From an uncultured Lachnospiraceae bacterium (GTDB taxonomy: Bacteria > Bacillota > Clostridia > Lachnospirales > Lachnospiraceae), in NCBI GenBank assembly GCA_934401915.1, contig CAKRSV010000001.1:248001-312000 (forward strand): a DNA stretch of 64,000 nucleotides, written 5' to 3'. A program made the translations under genes and the position numbers. How positions within the stretch are numbered: the first letter of the stretch is position 1; each line of letters opens with the position of its first letter. Under the pieces are notes generated by a model. That model saw only the letters and a program-made list of their open reading frames with translations. It was not told the origin of the DNA and made no database searches. Shown in pieces: positions 10,101 through 26,982 of the stretch.

Positions 10101-12350
10101 CTTGGAGGTAGGAAGCTCCACGATCAGGATCTTTTCCCGGTCTCCCTGCTTCAGTGTCATCTCTGTCTTATTCAGTATCAGATTGTTTGTACAAGGTACA
10201 AAAGAAGCACTGGCAATATCGCTGTCCACGCTGCCGCCTTTCACTGCAACCGCATAAATCGTGAGCGTATCATCGACCGGAATAGGCTTTGTGTACTTAT
10301 GCCCGTCGGCCGTCCTGGGATCACTGCCCTCTGTCGTGTAATAGATATCCGCGCCGTCCTCCGCCGTGATCGTGACGGTATCTCCTTTGTCAACATACCC
10401 TTCCGCAGGCGTAAACACCGGCTTATCAAGTTTCTTGCAGACTGTTACTTCACAGGAAGCCTCATGGGTTCCATCCGAAACCTTGATCGTACAGCTTCCC
10501 TCTTTCACCGCTGTGATCTTTGCCTCCAGAGAACCGTCCTCCGCTGTGACAGCAGCCACACCGGAATTGCTGCTCGTCCAGTGCAATGCCGATTTATTTG
10601 CCCGTGCCGGCTTGATGGTCGCCTTCAGTTCAGAAGTTCCTTTTTCATCCAGCACCAGTTCCGTCCGATTCAGTGTGATGCTTTCAATTTCCGTATCCTC
10701 AAAAGTTAATTCTGTGTAATATGACGTTCCCTCTTCATTGGGCGACTGTGCCAGAATATAGAACAGCGTGTCATCCTCACAGTAGCTTCCATATATGTAG
10801 CCTTCCGTAATATCCGGCTCAAACAGCACCTTTTTTCCGGTTCCATCCCTGTTGATGGCGTAGATGTTCTCCTTGTCATTATAGACAAGCATATCATCCA
10901 GCTGGGAAAGTCCGGTATAGGCTCCGTTCCACCAGCCGCCGCCACCCCAGACAGTCCAGTAGGGGATTGTGGTCAATGTATCAATCGACTCTCCGGCGTA
11001 ATCTCTCACACGTATTCCTATTTTTGTTGCATCCTTTCCATCCACATAGTAATACTTGTGATCCTGTACTGTGATCTGCGCGTCGCAGTTCGTCCAGAAC
11101 ACCTCGTCATACTGCGTATTGGTCGCTGTGATACCCGTCTCCTCGCTGGCCGTCGTCACTGTCCAGTTAGAGTGTTCCCTGGAACTCTGGAATGCAGCGT
11201 CACTGATAAACATATAGTAATGACGCGCCCGCCCGATCCTGTCTGAAGTTGGATCATCCCAGGTCACATCGGCCTGGTAATACTCTCCATCCAGCCTGAC
11301 GATATTCCACGCATGGTTCATGGATTTACTGCTGACCATATACGCTTGGATTCCTGCCTGTCCAAGCAGATACTTGTAGGCAAGGGCATATCCCTGGCAT
11401 ACGGCGCTCCGTTCCACCAGCGCTCCGTAGGAATTGTAGACCATCTCCGGGAGCGTTCCCGCCTTGTAGTTATCATAATCATAGGCACAGGTCACCGCGA
11501 TATAGTCATGGAGTACCAATGCCTTCTCCACTTCCGTCATACCATCATTGATCAAAGACATTGCATCCTGTGTCGCCTGTTGAAATGCCTCATCATCAAA
11601 ATCATAGTCCATATAAACCGGTTTTATCGCCGTGACTTTTCCACTTCCAGTATAACTGTACGAATAAGCCGTCCTGACATAATAAAATTCCGGATGATCA
11701 TTGACCACGCCAAAGTAAACCGCCTGAAGCGTTGCCAGATCGCTGGTCGTAAACCCATATGCGCTGACATCGATCGACGCCTTTTTATCCCGCAGTCCTT
11801 CATAGATTGCCTGGATCGCTTCATCCCTGAGGCTCTGTGCCTCGGCGTCCATCGCGCTGTAGTTATCCTCCGGCGTTTCGATCACGACATCAAAGCTGCC
11901 CGCCTGATAGAGTGCATCCGGATCATCGCAGTAACCGGTCTGAAGCTCTCCATCCTCTGCCGTCACCGTGTTTTCAGAGACAGAATTCCCGGAAAGCGTC
12001 TGTGTGTCGTCCTCCGTGCTTTCCTCGTCCGCCCTGCGTTCTTCCTCCCCGGTCTCCGCATTCTCTTCGCCGTTTTCTTCCTCCGGCGTATCATTCTCTT
12101 CGTCCTCCGGCTGAGAGTCCTGCTCTTCTTCCGCTGCGTCCTCTCCGTCTTCTTCCGGCTCTTTCTTCTCTTCTTCCTGACCTTCGCCTTCTTCTGTTCC
12201 CGGCTCTTCCGTCAGTCCCTCTTTCCCTTCTGCCTGTTCTTCCTGTGTCAGCACGGGCTCCTGTGCAGATACTACGGCGCATGCCGCAGGCTCCAGAAAC
12301 ATAGCCGCCGCCAGAATCCATGCCAAAACACTGCTGCCAATCCTTTTCAT
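7194..12350 (-). CDS. Large secreted transglutaminase-like protein with Ig-like and Listeria-Bacteroides repeats
   Basis: This encodes 1,718 residues. Start is ATG at 12350, which has AGGAAGGAG 10 bases upstream; the TTG at 12377 would overlap that site. Order: signal peptide, acidic Glu-rich linker (about 35-130), a transglutaminase/protease-like core with the Cys318 (SAVCQGYA), His346 (NHAWN) and Asp361 (ADVTWDD) triad, a short Tyr-rich segment, alternating BIG_2 and chitobiase-C-terminal-like repeats, two Listeria-Bacteroides-type repeats (FSGWDGDY and FAGWYE), and a long C-terminal row of 'LxxGTDYxVxYxNN' repeats. The core fold covers protein cross-linkers and cysteine peptidases, so the chemistry is uncertain. 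There is no sortase motif. It is read in the same direction as the propeptide-like gene 128 bp downstream. Confidence 0.85.
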   Translation of the reverse strand: MKRIGSSVLAWILAAAMFLEPAACAVVSAQEPVLTQEEQAEGKEGLTEEPGTEEGEGQEEEKKEPEEDGEDAAEEEQDSQPEDEENDTPEEENGEENAETGEEERRADEESTEDDTQTLSGNSVSENTVTAEDGELQTGYCDDPDALYQAGSFDVVIETPEDNYSAMDAEAQSLRDEAIQAIYEGLRDKKASIDVSAYGFTTSDLATLQAVYFGVVNDHPEFYYVRTAYSYSYTGSGKVTAIKPVYMDYDFDDEAFQQATQDAMSLINDGMTEVEKALVLHDYIAVTCAYDYDNYKAGTLPEMVYNSYGALVERSAVCQGYALAYKYLLGQAGIQAYMVSSKSMNHAWNIVRLDGEYYQADVTWDDPTSDRIGRARHYYMFISDAAFQSSREHSNWTVTTASEETGITATNTQYDEVFWTNCDAQITVQDHKYYYVDGKDATKIGIRVRDYAGESIDTLTTIPYWTVWGGGGWWNGAYTGLSQLDDMLVYNDKENIYAINRDGTGKKVLFEPDITEGYIYGSYCEDDTLFYILAQSPNEEGTSYYTELTFEDTEIESITLNRTELVLDEKGTSELKATIKPARANKSALHWTSSNSGVAAVTAEDGSLEAKITAVKEGSCTIKVSDGTHEASCEVTVCKKLDKPVFTPAEGYVDKGDTVTITAEDGADIYYTTEGSDPRTADGHKYTKPIPVDDTLTIYAVAVKGGSVDSDIASASFVPCTNNLILNKTEMTLKQGDREKILIVELPTSKGESDVNWSSEDENIADVDGGIVTGLTAGTTTITATVEDHKGRKVTATCKVTVHGQLAPPVFSLESGYVDKGDTVTITAKDGADIYYLIGEDDPVSKGMKYTGPITINKDVTITAVAVKDTYLNSERAIAEYKVGSNEFTLEQTAITLTKGEQQKISITALPTATEEPEVQWSSDHEEIATVEQGTVTAVSAGTATITASVEDYKGREVTANCEITVNPKMFTVSFYSATGVLIEEQQVEEGADAVPPTKVPEYPGKIFSGWDGDYTKVVQDMDIRARYTLRTYQITYVLDAGEHPNISDKGTNPDSYTVEDDLVFQDATGSGDFEFAGWYETSDYSGEAVTGYTAGHTGDITLYAKWRDGRGLRMEYTDADGTIRASIGEQTYTGAAIKPEIRVYNGADLLTPGKDYKITYKNNKAAYELGSQEEGFKAAKAPSVIIQGVGNYTGKITEYFVIRKKNLADEDISAENLLVSYNKGRSVKVTPAVKWNGKALKNKTEYTWQYAPDELEEGAGKKPGQWTITLTGAGNFTGSREITLTITERTLLSKCKVKIKDQPYEEGAKVSLSPEDIKLTCGRTVLTKEDYDFKILDEEMKIGTHQVVLTGKGDYEGTLKTSFKITGQTLKGAKIEGVKDLVYCGDAEEIETKQKENLIVYTAKKVELTEGTDYKVTFSKTESAGTAKLTVTGIGGYTGTVSKSFKIKPYNVKENEQKYLDVVFEEGTETFPYAKGGVKPKVSVTFRGEELIEGTDYRVSYQNNKAVTTENTKKVPTVVITGKKNLTKTYSLPFEIEKQDFSKVSISAVDVTVNLRPGKYYSTPVLVDPDGTKLKAGTDYSKSYVYKDEDGNILDKTACPKAGDRITVIVSPAGGYEGEAISTTYRVLEKNKDISKAKATVRGKIYYNGSKVTLKEKDITLTLNRETLDPENYVIIGYQLNDRKGKATAIIQGKESKGYGGTKKVTFSILPQTMSWK

Positions 12351-12449
12351 AAAATGCTTTCTCCTTCCTGAATCCAAACCTTCTATCCTTTTTTCATCTA
12401 TCCTATCAGGTCTGCAAATGCACCTTATAATAATGCCTGTATTATTTTA

Positions 12450-12478
12450 AGTATAAATTTTTTTGTCCCGGAATACAA
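12450..12478 (-). promoter_or_regulatory. Sigma-A-type promoter of the transglutaminase-like gene
   Basis: On the minus strand TTGTAT (12478-12473) and TATACT (12455-12450) are separated by 17 bases. They lie about 100 bases before the ATG at 12350. The boxes are close to consensus, but no start of transcription is known. Confidence 0.5.
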
Positions 12479-12559
12479 TCCAAAAAACATGAATTTCACG
12501 GTGAAATTTCACAGACCACATCCCCGTGTTAAGATTCTGTAAAATTCCATTTTTCGTGA

Positions 12560-12588
12560 TTGACGTTTTTTTCTACAAAAGATAAAAT
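12560..12588 (+). promoter_or_regulatory. Sigma-A-type promoter of the DUF1538 / P-II operon
   Basis: TTGACG (12560-12565) and TAAAAT (12583-12588) are separated by 17 bases and lie 53 bases before the TTG start at 12642. A palindrome, AATTTCAC-G-GTGAAATT (12492-12508), lies 51 bases upstream of the -35 box and could be a regulator site; that is only a guess. Confidence 0.55.
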
Positions 12589-12641
12589 TATTTTGGTATT
12601 TTGTAACTATTAACCAGACAACAGAAAGTGTGTGATATTAT

Positions 12642-14162
12642 TTGAACAAAAAGTTAAAAGAAAAAATTGACGAATCTGTCAGCGCCGTGCTGCCGATCAC
12701 CGTCATCATGCTGCTCCTGAGCATTTTCGTAGTACCTATGGAAACCGGAACGATCGCCCTGTTCCTGGTCGGCGCTTTTATGCTGATCATCGGCATGGCT
12801 TTCTTTCAGCTCGGCGCAGAAATGTCCATGACGCCTCTCGGCGAAGGCGTCGGTGCACAGATCATGAAAACAAAACGGCTCTCCATCTTAGTGATCGTCT
12901 GTTTTGTGATGGGCGTCATTATCACGATCGCAGAGCCTGACCTGCAGGTTCTCGCCAACCAGGTGCCTTCTATCCCTAACGAGGTGCTGATCTGGACCGT
13001 AGCTCTCGGCGTCGGCCTGTTTCTGGTCGTGGCCGTTCTTCGTATTATCTTTAAGCTGAGCCTTCCGGTTCTGCTGTGTGTGCTCTATGTAGCGCTTTTC
13101 CTGTTATCGTTCGTGGCTCCCACGGATTTTATCGCTGTCGCATTTGACTCCGGCGGCGTGACCACCGGCCCGATGACCGTACCTTTCATCATGGCTATCG
13201 GTGTGGGACTTTCCTCTACCCGTAGCGACAAGAACGGTTCGAGCGACAGTTTCGGTCTGGTTTCCTTTTGCAGTATCGGTCCGATCGTGATGGTTCTGCT
13301 TCTCGGCATTTTTTTCCATCCCACCGGGGCCTCCTACAATGCAACCGATATTCCGGACGTCGTCACCATGCAGGATGTGATGAAACAGTTTGTACATATG
13401 CTGCCGGACTATGCCAAGGAAGTTTTTTCTTCCATTTTCCCGGTACTTCTGGTATTCCTGCTTTTCCAGCTCATCTCCAGACGTTATCACCGCAATCAGA
13501 TGATCAAGATGCTGATGGGCTTCCTGTACACGATCGTCGGTCTGATCCTTTTCCTGACCGGCGTCAATGTAGGATTTGCCCCGGTCGGAAGTCTTCTCGG
13601 AAGCGACCTGGCAGGCCAGCCCTGGAAATGGGCGCTGATCCCGATCGGCGCGCTGATCGGATATTATATCGTAAAAGCGGAGCCTGCGGTGCAGGTGCTG
13701 AACAAACAGGTAGAGGATATCACAAACGGCTCTATCTCCCGTTCCGCTATGAATCTTTGTCTTTCCATCGGTGTTTCCGCCTCCGTGGCTCTTGCCATGC
13801 TGCGCGTGCTGACCGGATTGAACATTTATTTCCTGCTGATCCCGGGTTATATCATCGCTTTGGTGCTGACGCGCTATGCTCCTAAGGTGTTTGTCGGTAT
13901 CGCCTTTGACTCCGGTGGTGTTGCCAGCGGTCCGATGACTTCGACTTTCCTTCTGCCGCTCGCCATGGGCGCGTGTACCGCAGTAGGAGGAAATGTCGTG
14001 ACAGACGCTTTCGGCGTAGTGGCAATGGTAGCCATGGCACCCCTGATCGCCATACAGATCATGGGCGCCCTCTATCAGATGAAGCAGAAGCAGGCGCTCT
14101 CTGCACCTGCCGTTATGGCTGAAATTGACGATGATGTGATTATCGACATGGAGGAGGAATAG
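12642..14162 (+). CDS. DUF1538 family membrane protein, internally duplicated
   Basis: This encodes 506 residues with about twelve hydrophobic segments, so it is an integral membrane protein, probably a transporter of unknown substrate. Start is TTG at 12642: the frame has a stop at 12633-12635 and no ATG before the first membrane segment; the ribosome site is weak. The protein consists of two similar halves. Each carries an AFDSGGVxxGPMT motif, at about residues 167-179 and 417-429, followed by a 'DxFGxVxxxxxxPxx' stretch. Such a repeated polar motif between helices is typical of inverted or tandem transporter repeats. The P-II-like gene starts 3 bases after the stop, so the two are surely cotranscribed, and P-II proteins commonly gate membrane transporters. 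Confidence 0.85.
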   Translation: MNKKLKEKIDESVSAVLPITVIMLLLSIFVVPMETGTIALFLVGAFMLIIGMAFFQLGAEMSMTPLGEGVGAQIMKTKRLSILVIVCFVMGVIITIAEPDLQVLANQVPSIPNEVLIWTVALGVGLFLVVAVLRIIFKLSLPVLLCVLYVALFLLSFVAPTDFIAVAFDSGGVTTGPMTVPFIMAIGVGLSSTRSDKNGSSDSFGLVSFCSIGPIVMVLLLGIFFHPTGASYNATDIPDVVTMQDVMKQFVHMLPDYAKEVFSSIFPVLLVFLLFQLISRRYHRNQMIKMLMGFLYTIVGLILFLTGVNVGFAPVGSLLGSDLAGQPWKWALIPIGALIGYYIVKAEPAVQVLNKQVEDITNGSISRSAMNLCLSIGVSASVALAMLRVLTGLNIYFLLIPGYIIALVLTRYAPKVFVGIAFDSGGVASGPMTSTFLLPLAMGACTAVGGNVVTDAFGVVAMVAMAPLIAIQIMGALYQMKQKQALSAPAVMAEIDDDVIIDMEEE

Positions 14163-14164
14163 GT

Positions 14165-14878
14165 ATGCAGGATTCCAACAAGCAAAATACAAACAGCAAG
14201 CCGGCATTTCGATGCCTTGTGATCATCATAGATTCCAATATCCGGGATAAACTGACCGAGTTTCTGATCGATTCCCACATCCCGATCTACTACCAGATGC
14301 ACGGGATCGGCACCGCAAGCTCCGACTTCCTGAATCTGTGTGGTCTGGGCGATACGCAGAAAACGATCATGCTGTGCTTCGTTCACCGTCACCACACAAA
14401 AATGCTGCTGGCCGAGATGAATCAGGCATTGCAGCTCCACAAACGCGGTACCGGTATTGCCGTCAGCATTCCCATCAGCGGCGTACAGGGATGGCTTTAC
14501 AAGCTGCTGAACGCAGCAGAATCGCAGCAGACAGAACATGCACTGGAAAAAGAGGAGAAGAAAATGAGCGAATCGATTACACATGCAATGATAGTAGTGA
14601 CAGCAAGCCAGGGTTACAGCGACAATATTATGTGTACTGCCAGAGCGGCAGGAGCCACCGGAGGCACGATCCTGAAGGGTCTGCGCTGCAGCCCGGCGGA
14701 GATCGCAACCCATTTCGGACTTCCCATTCAGGATGAGCAGGAGATCGTTGCCATCGTTGTCCCTCAGGCAAAAAAGACAGAGGTCATGACCGCGATCAGC
14801 AGTCAGCACGGGATCAACACCCCGGCTCACGCCGTAACCTTCTCCCTGCCGGTTGACGCCATCATGGGACTTGGCTGA
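14165..14878 (+). CDS. Tandem P-II-like signalling protein
   Basis: This encodes 237 residues, about twice the usual P-II length of 112. Start is ATG at 14165 with GGAGG 7 bases before it, inside the end of the DUF1538 gene. Residues about 15-110 and 137-235 each look like one P-II ferredoxin-like unit: each begins with a hydrophobic strand (CLVIIID, HAMIVVT) and each ends with a Pro-containing strand and a Gly (SIPISGVQG, SLPVDAIMG). They are joined by a Glu/Lys-rich linker. The T-loop is short, and neither half has the Tyr that is uridylylated in enterobacterial GlnB, so regulation is probably by small-molecule binding. The partner is most likely the DUF1538 protein encoded just upstream. 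Confidence 0.75.
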   Translation: MQDSNKQNTNSKPAFRCLVIIIDSNIRDKLTEFLIDSHIPIYYQMHGIGTASSDFLNLCGLGDTQKTIMLCFVHRHHTKMLLAEMNQALQLHKRGTGIAVSIPISGVQGWLYKLLNAAESQQTEHALEKEEKKMSESITHAMIVVTASQGYSDNIMCTARAAGATGGTILKGLRCSPAEIATHFGLPIQDEQEIVAIVVPQAKKTEVMTAISSQHGINTPAHAVTFSLPVDAIMGLG

Positions 14879-14898
14879 TCCTGTTTTTCACATAACAT

Positions 14899-14930
14899 AA
14901 GGCGGGTTCTTCGCGAACCCGCCTTACTTT
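14899..14930 (+). terminator. Terminator of the DUF1538 / P-II operon
   Basis: A perfect 11-bp stem (arms 14899-14909 and 14915-14925) with a TTCGC loop is followed by ACTTTTATTCTTTCT. It stands between convergent genes, 20 bp past the P-II stop, and may also slow transcription from the galactanase side. Confidence 0.9.
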
Positions 14931-14957
14931 TATTCTTTCTGTCACTCCCGTTTCGTT

Positions 14958-21613
<6,656 letters not shown>

Positions 21614-21833
21614 GGATATTTCTGTTGTGATTCTGTACAAATTTTATTCTTTGTTTTCGTATCTTTTCCACAGCACATCCAACGAGGGCGGGCATGACCG
21701 CTTTCCCTGTTCCCTAACAAAAATCAGATTCTTCGCAATTCTCATTCGACTCAGTGATCGCCAAATATACCTGCACCGGCGCGCACATTTCCCGCCACTT
21801 ACAGGCAATTTCCCACCGCATGAAAAAACTTGG

Positions 21834-21870
21834 TAAAAAAACAGCAGGCAGAGTTTCCTCCGCTTGCTGT
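21834..21870 (-). terminator. Terminator of the hrcA-grpE-dnaK-dnaJ operon
   Basis: A 13-bp stem with one mismatch and one G-T pair, closed by a GAAA tetraloop (21841-21870), is followed on the minus strand by seven Ts. It lies 15 bp past the dnaJ stop codon. Confidence 0.9.
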
Positions 21871-21884
21871 CTCATCATTTTTAT

Positions 21885-23069
21885 TTATTTCCAGATCTTT
21901 TTCTTTCCTTTACCTTTACCGCCCGTGCCCGGATCGTTGTCGCCATCTCCGGTCGCGCGTTGTGCTGCGTTCAGGCTGTCCCCGGTCAGCGCATCGAACT
22001 GCTTCAACAGCTCTTTTGCCTCATGGGGCAGTTTATCCGGCACCTGTACCACCAGCGTTACATAATGGTCGCCGCGCACATCTTTGTTGCGAAGCGAGGG
22101 AACTCCTTTTCCTTTCAGGCGCACTTTCGTGTCTGTCTGGGTTCCCGCCTTCACCTCGTAGATCACCTTGCCGTCGACCGTATCGATCACCACATCGCCG
22201 CCAAGCGCTGCAACTGCAAAGGATACCGGCACGGTTGAATAAATATTTTCATCCTGACGCTGGAAGATCGGATGCCGTCCGACAACCACCTCTACCAGCA
22301 GATCGCCTCTCGGTCCTCCGTTCGTGCCGGGCTCGCCCTTATCGCGGATCCTTACGCACTGGCCATTGTCAATTCCGGCGGGAATCGATACCTGGATCTT
22401 CTTCTTGCTGGCAATATAACCGGTTCCACGGCAGTCAGGACACTTATCCTTGATGACTTTTCCTGTTCCATGACAATCCGGACAGGTCTGCACGTTTCTG
22501 ACAGTTCCGAAAAAGGACTGCTGCGTAAAGACAACCTGGCCTTTACCACCACACTTGCTGCAGGTTTCCGGTGATGTTCCGGGCTTCGCTCCCGTTCCGT
22601 GGCAGGTCGTACACTCATCCTTCAGGGTGAGCTCCAGCTCTTTCTCCACACCGAATACCGCTTCCTCAAATGTAATGCGCACGCTGGTACGGAGGTTCGC
22701 GCCCTTCATAGGGCCATTGTTCCTGCTGCCGCCGCGTCTTCCGCCGCCAAAAATATCTCCGAAAATATCTCCAAAAATATCCCCGAAATCCGCGCTGTTA
22801 AAGTCAAAGCCACCGAAGCCTCCGGCTCCCCCGTTACCTTCGAAGGCAGCATGACCATACTGGTCATACTGCCGTCTCTTCTCCGGATCGCTCAGAACCG
22901 CATAAGCCTCGGATGCCTCCTTGAACTTCTTCTCTGCCTCTGCATCACCGGGGTTCATATCAGGGTGATATTTTTTAGCAAGAACTCTGTATGCCTTTTT
23001 GATAGCGGCCTCGTCGGCGTTTTTTTCAACGCCGAGGACCTCATAGTAATCTCTTTTCTGTTCTGCCAT
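21885..23069 (-). CDS. dnaJ: Chaperone protein DnaJ (Hsp40)
   Basis: This encodes 394 residues, the normal length for class I DnaJ. The J domain is at residues 1-70 with the HPD motif (KYHPDMNPG) that stimulates DnaK ATPase. A Gly/Phe-rich stretch follows (about 75-115), then four CxxCxGxG zinc-binding repeats ([32 protein letters not shown]; about 150-220) and the C-terminal substrate-binding domains. It delivers unfolded proteins to DnaK in the cytoplasm. It is the last gene of the heat-shock operon, 20 bp after dnaK, and a strong terminator follows. Confidence 0.98.
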   Translation of the reverse strand: MAEQKRDYYEVLGVEKNADEAAIKKAYRVLAKKYHPDMNPGDAEAEKKFKEASEAYAVLSDPEKRRQYDQYGHAAFEGNGGAGGFGGFDFNSADFGDIFGDIFGDIFGGGRRGGSRNNGPMKGANLRTSVRITFEEAVFGVEKELELTLKDECTTCHGTGAKPGTSPETCSKCGGKGQVVFTQQSFFGTVRNVQTCPDCHGTGKVIKDKCPDCRGTGYIASKKKIQVSIPAGIDNGQCVRIRDKGEPGTNGGPRGDLLVEVVVGRHPIFQRQDENIYSTVPVSFAVAALGGDVVIDTVDGKVIYEVKAGTQTDTKVRLKGKGVPSLRNKDVRGDHYVTLVVQVPDKLPHEAKELLKQFDALTGDSLNAAQRATGDGDNDPGTGGKGKGKKKIWK

Positions 23070-23089
23070 AATCTATGCCCTTCGCTCTA

Positions 23090-25006
<1,917 letters not shown>

Positions 25007-25058
25007 TTATTTTTTTATGATCGGGAGCCGTTCTGCCTCTGCGGCACATCCGGTTCCT

Positions 25059-25682
25059 TTAGCTTACTACCGCCACCATGGAATGTCTCACCACGCTGTC
25101 ACGGTAGGTATACCCTTTTTGAAGCTCCTGTGCGATGACTCCTGAATCATACTCATCGCTCTCCACCTGCATCACTGCATTGTGGAAATCGGGATTGAAC
25201 TCTTCCCCTACTGCGGGGATCGGTTTTACTTCCATCTTTTCAAGCTCCTGCATCAGCTGCTTGTAGATCATCTCCATGCCCTGTGCAAATGCTCCGTCCT
25301 TTTCCTCCTCCGGCACCGATGCAAGGCCTCTCTCGAAGTTATCCACCACCGGAAGGATCTTTTCGATCACGCTCTTTGCACCCGTCTCGAACATTGCCGT
25401 CTTTTCTTTTTCCGTCCGTTTCCGGAAATTCTCAAATTCGGCCATCTGACGTTTCACGCGATCTTCCAGCTCTTCCACTTTTTCTTTCAGTGCATCCTGT
25501 TTCTTGTCTGCCTTTGCCTTCTTTTTCTCTGCCTTTTTATCTTTCTTGTCGTCTTCCGCAGCCTCTGCCGGCTCACTTGTTTCTCCGGTCTGCTCCGCAG
25601 CCTTCGTCTCTTCTGCCGCCTCTTCGGTCTGTACGGTTTCTTCTGTCATGTCCTTGTTTTCCTGTTCTGCCACTTTACTCAT
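25059..25682 (-). CDS. grpE: Nucleotide exchange factor GrpE
   Basis: This encodes 207 residues from the ATG at 25682 (MSKVAEQ); an upstream ATG at 25718 would add 12 residues, so the start is uncertain. The N-terminal third is acidic and Ala/Glu/Lys-rich. A long coiled coil follows with the GrpE signature AEFENFRKRTEKEK (about 100-113), then a C-terminal beta domain with NPDFHNAVMQ and GYTYRDSVVRHSMV. GrpE releases ADP from DnaK. It is the second gene of the operon. Confidence 0.97.
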   Translation of the reverse strand: MSKVAEQENKDMTEETVQTEEAAEETKAAEQTGETSEPAEAAEDDKKDKKAEKKKAKADKKQDALKEKVEELEDRVKRQMAEFENFRKRTEKEKTAMFETGAKSVIEKILPVVDNFERGLASVPEEEKDGAFAQGMEMIYKQLMQELEKMEVKPIPAVGEEFNPDFHNAVMQVESDEYDSGVIAQELQKGYTYRDSVVRHSMVAVVS

Positions 25683-25732
25683 CCCTTTCCGTCTGCTGTA
25701 TGCACCTCTTCGGTACATATCCCTGTTCTGAT

Positions 25733-26758
25733 CTATTTTTTATAAAGGTCATCCAACTGATTCTTCAAAAGTTTCAGATTGCTGACAACCTTCTCGTAAT
25801 CCATACGTTTCGGGCCGATGATTCCGATCGTGCCCTTCATGCCTTCATCCAGTTCATAGGTTGCTGTCACGATACTGCAGTCCTTCATTCCGGCAACCGG
25901 CGTCTCATTTCCGATATATACCTGAATTCCGGTATTGTTATCGTCGGAGAGGTTTTCCTGAACCAGCTCGCTCAGCACCTGCTTCTCCTCGAAGGTCGTT
26001 ACCAGTTCGCTTGCTCTCTCATGGTCTGCAAGCTCCGGGTACTTGAAAAGGTTCTTCGTCCCGCTGGTGTAGATCTCCAGATCCTCGTCTGCCTTGATCG
26101 CCTCCGCTACGGCGTCGATCACATTGCCTACGATCTCGCTGTGAATCCCTGCCTGCTGTTTCATCGCTGTGATCATTCCCAGATTGATCTCTTCCATCGA
26201 CAATCCGTTCAGATGCGTGTTCAGCAGGATATTCAGCTTCAACAGCGTTTCGTCGCTGAGCTCCTCATCTACGGTAAGCATCGTGTTCTTGATCACATTG
26301 CCTTCCACCACGATGACTGCCAGAAGCTGATTGACATCCACACGGGAAAGCTGGATGAATTTCAGCTTATTGCGGTGGTACTGTGGCGAGGAGATCATTG
26401 CCGCGTACTCTGTGTTGTTCGCCAGAAGTTTTGCCGCCTGCTTCAGCAGATGATCCATCTTGTCTTCCTTCTGAAGCAAAGACTCCTTCATCTCTTCCAC
26501 TTCGCGTTCCTTCTCCTCCATCATCCGGTCCACATACAGACGATAGCCTTTATCCGAAGGAATCCTTCCGGCAGAGGTATGAGGCTGCAGGATATAACCA
26601 AGCTCTTCCAGATCCGCCATCTCATTGCGGATGGTCGCCGAGCTGAGATTGAGGTCCGTATATTTGGAGATCGTTCGACTTCCTACCGGTTCTCCTGTCT
26701 CCAGGTAGTTGCGAATGATTGCCTGTAAAATTTTATATTTTCTCTCATCCAGCTGCAT
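25733..26758 (-). CDS. hrcA: Heat-inducible transcription repressor HrcA
   Basis: This encodes 341 residues. Start is ATG at 26758 (MQLDERKY), with GAGGA 7 bases before; the in-frame start at 26782 falls inside the CIRCE operator. The N-terminal winged helix (about 1-75) has the family pattern LETGEPVGSRTISK...SSATIRNEMADLEE. A GAF-like domain and dimerisation region follow. HrcA binds CIRCE and represses the heat-shock operon; its folding depends on GroEL in known species. It is the first gene of the operon and sits directly behind its own operator, so it represses itself. Confidence 0.98.
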   Translation of the reverse strand: MQLDERKYKILQAIIRNYLETGEPVGSRTISKYTDLNLSSATIRNEMADLEELGYILQPHTSAGRIPSDKGYRLYVDRMMEEKEREVEEMKESLLQKEDKMDHLLKQAAKLLANNTEYAAMISSPQYHRNKLKFIQLSRVDVNQLLAVIVVEGNVIKNTMLTVDEELSDETLLKLNILLNTHLNGLSMEEINLGMITAMKQQAGIHSEIVGNVIDAVAEAIKADEDLEIYTSGTKNLFKYPELADHERASELVTTFEEKQVLSELVQENLSDDNNTGIQVYIGNETPVAGMKDCSIVTATYELDEGMKGTIGIIGPKRMDYEKVVSNLKLLKNQLDDLYKK

Positions 26759-26775
26759 ACCCTTTTCCTCTGTTG

Positions 26776-26802
26776 TTAGCACTCAACTTGTTAGAGTGCT
26801 AA
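26776..26802. promoter_or_regulatory. CIRCE operator
   Basis: The site is the perfect consensus: TTAGCACTC, nine bases, GAGTGCTAA. It lies 17 bases upstream of the hrcA start and just downstream of the promoter -10 box, the usual arrangement for HrcA repression. It is the only CIRCE I found in the window. Confidence 0.98.
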
Positions 26803-26816
26803 CACCTTCTAGTGAT

Positions 26817-26845
26817 AAGTTATCACTTCCTATTTTCATTGTCAA
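26817..26845 (-). promoter_or_regulatory. Sigma-A promoter of the hrcA operon
   Basis: On the minus strand a perfect TTGACA (26845-26840) and TAACTT (26822-26817) are separated by 17 bases. The CIRCE element starts 14 bases downstream, so HrcA would sit on the transcription start. Confidence 0.85.
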
Positions 26846-26904
26846 CATATCTCCCGAAAAAAATTATTAAAAAACGGTGAACAACTTATAAAATCCTTAT
26901 GATA

Positions 26905-26946
26905 AGAAAAACCTCCGGGCCGGGGATCTCTCCACCGTCCGAAGGT
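26905..26946 (-). terminator. Terminator after the DUF6465-type gene
   Basis: An 8-bp outer stem (ACCTTCGG / CCGGAGGT on the minus strand) with further pairing around a GAGA loop is followed by TTTTTCTTATC. It isolates the DUF6465-type gene from the heat-shock operon. Confidence 0.7.
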
Positions 26947-26982
26947 CTATGTATTTCTTCTATATTATTTGCATCTGACAGA

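Noticed and set aside
12492..12508. Palindrome AATTTCAC-G-GTGAAATT between divergent genes as a defined regulator site
   Set aside because: Attractive, but it lies outside both core promoters and matches no family I can name, so it is only mentioned with the promoter.
12642..14162. Assigning the DUF1538 protein as a Na+/H+ antiporter or a specific nutrient transporter
   Set aside because: The repeated motif supports transport, but nothing in the sequence fixes the substrate.
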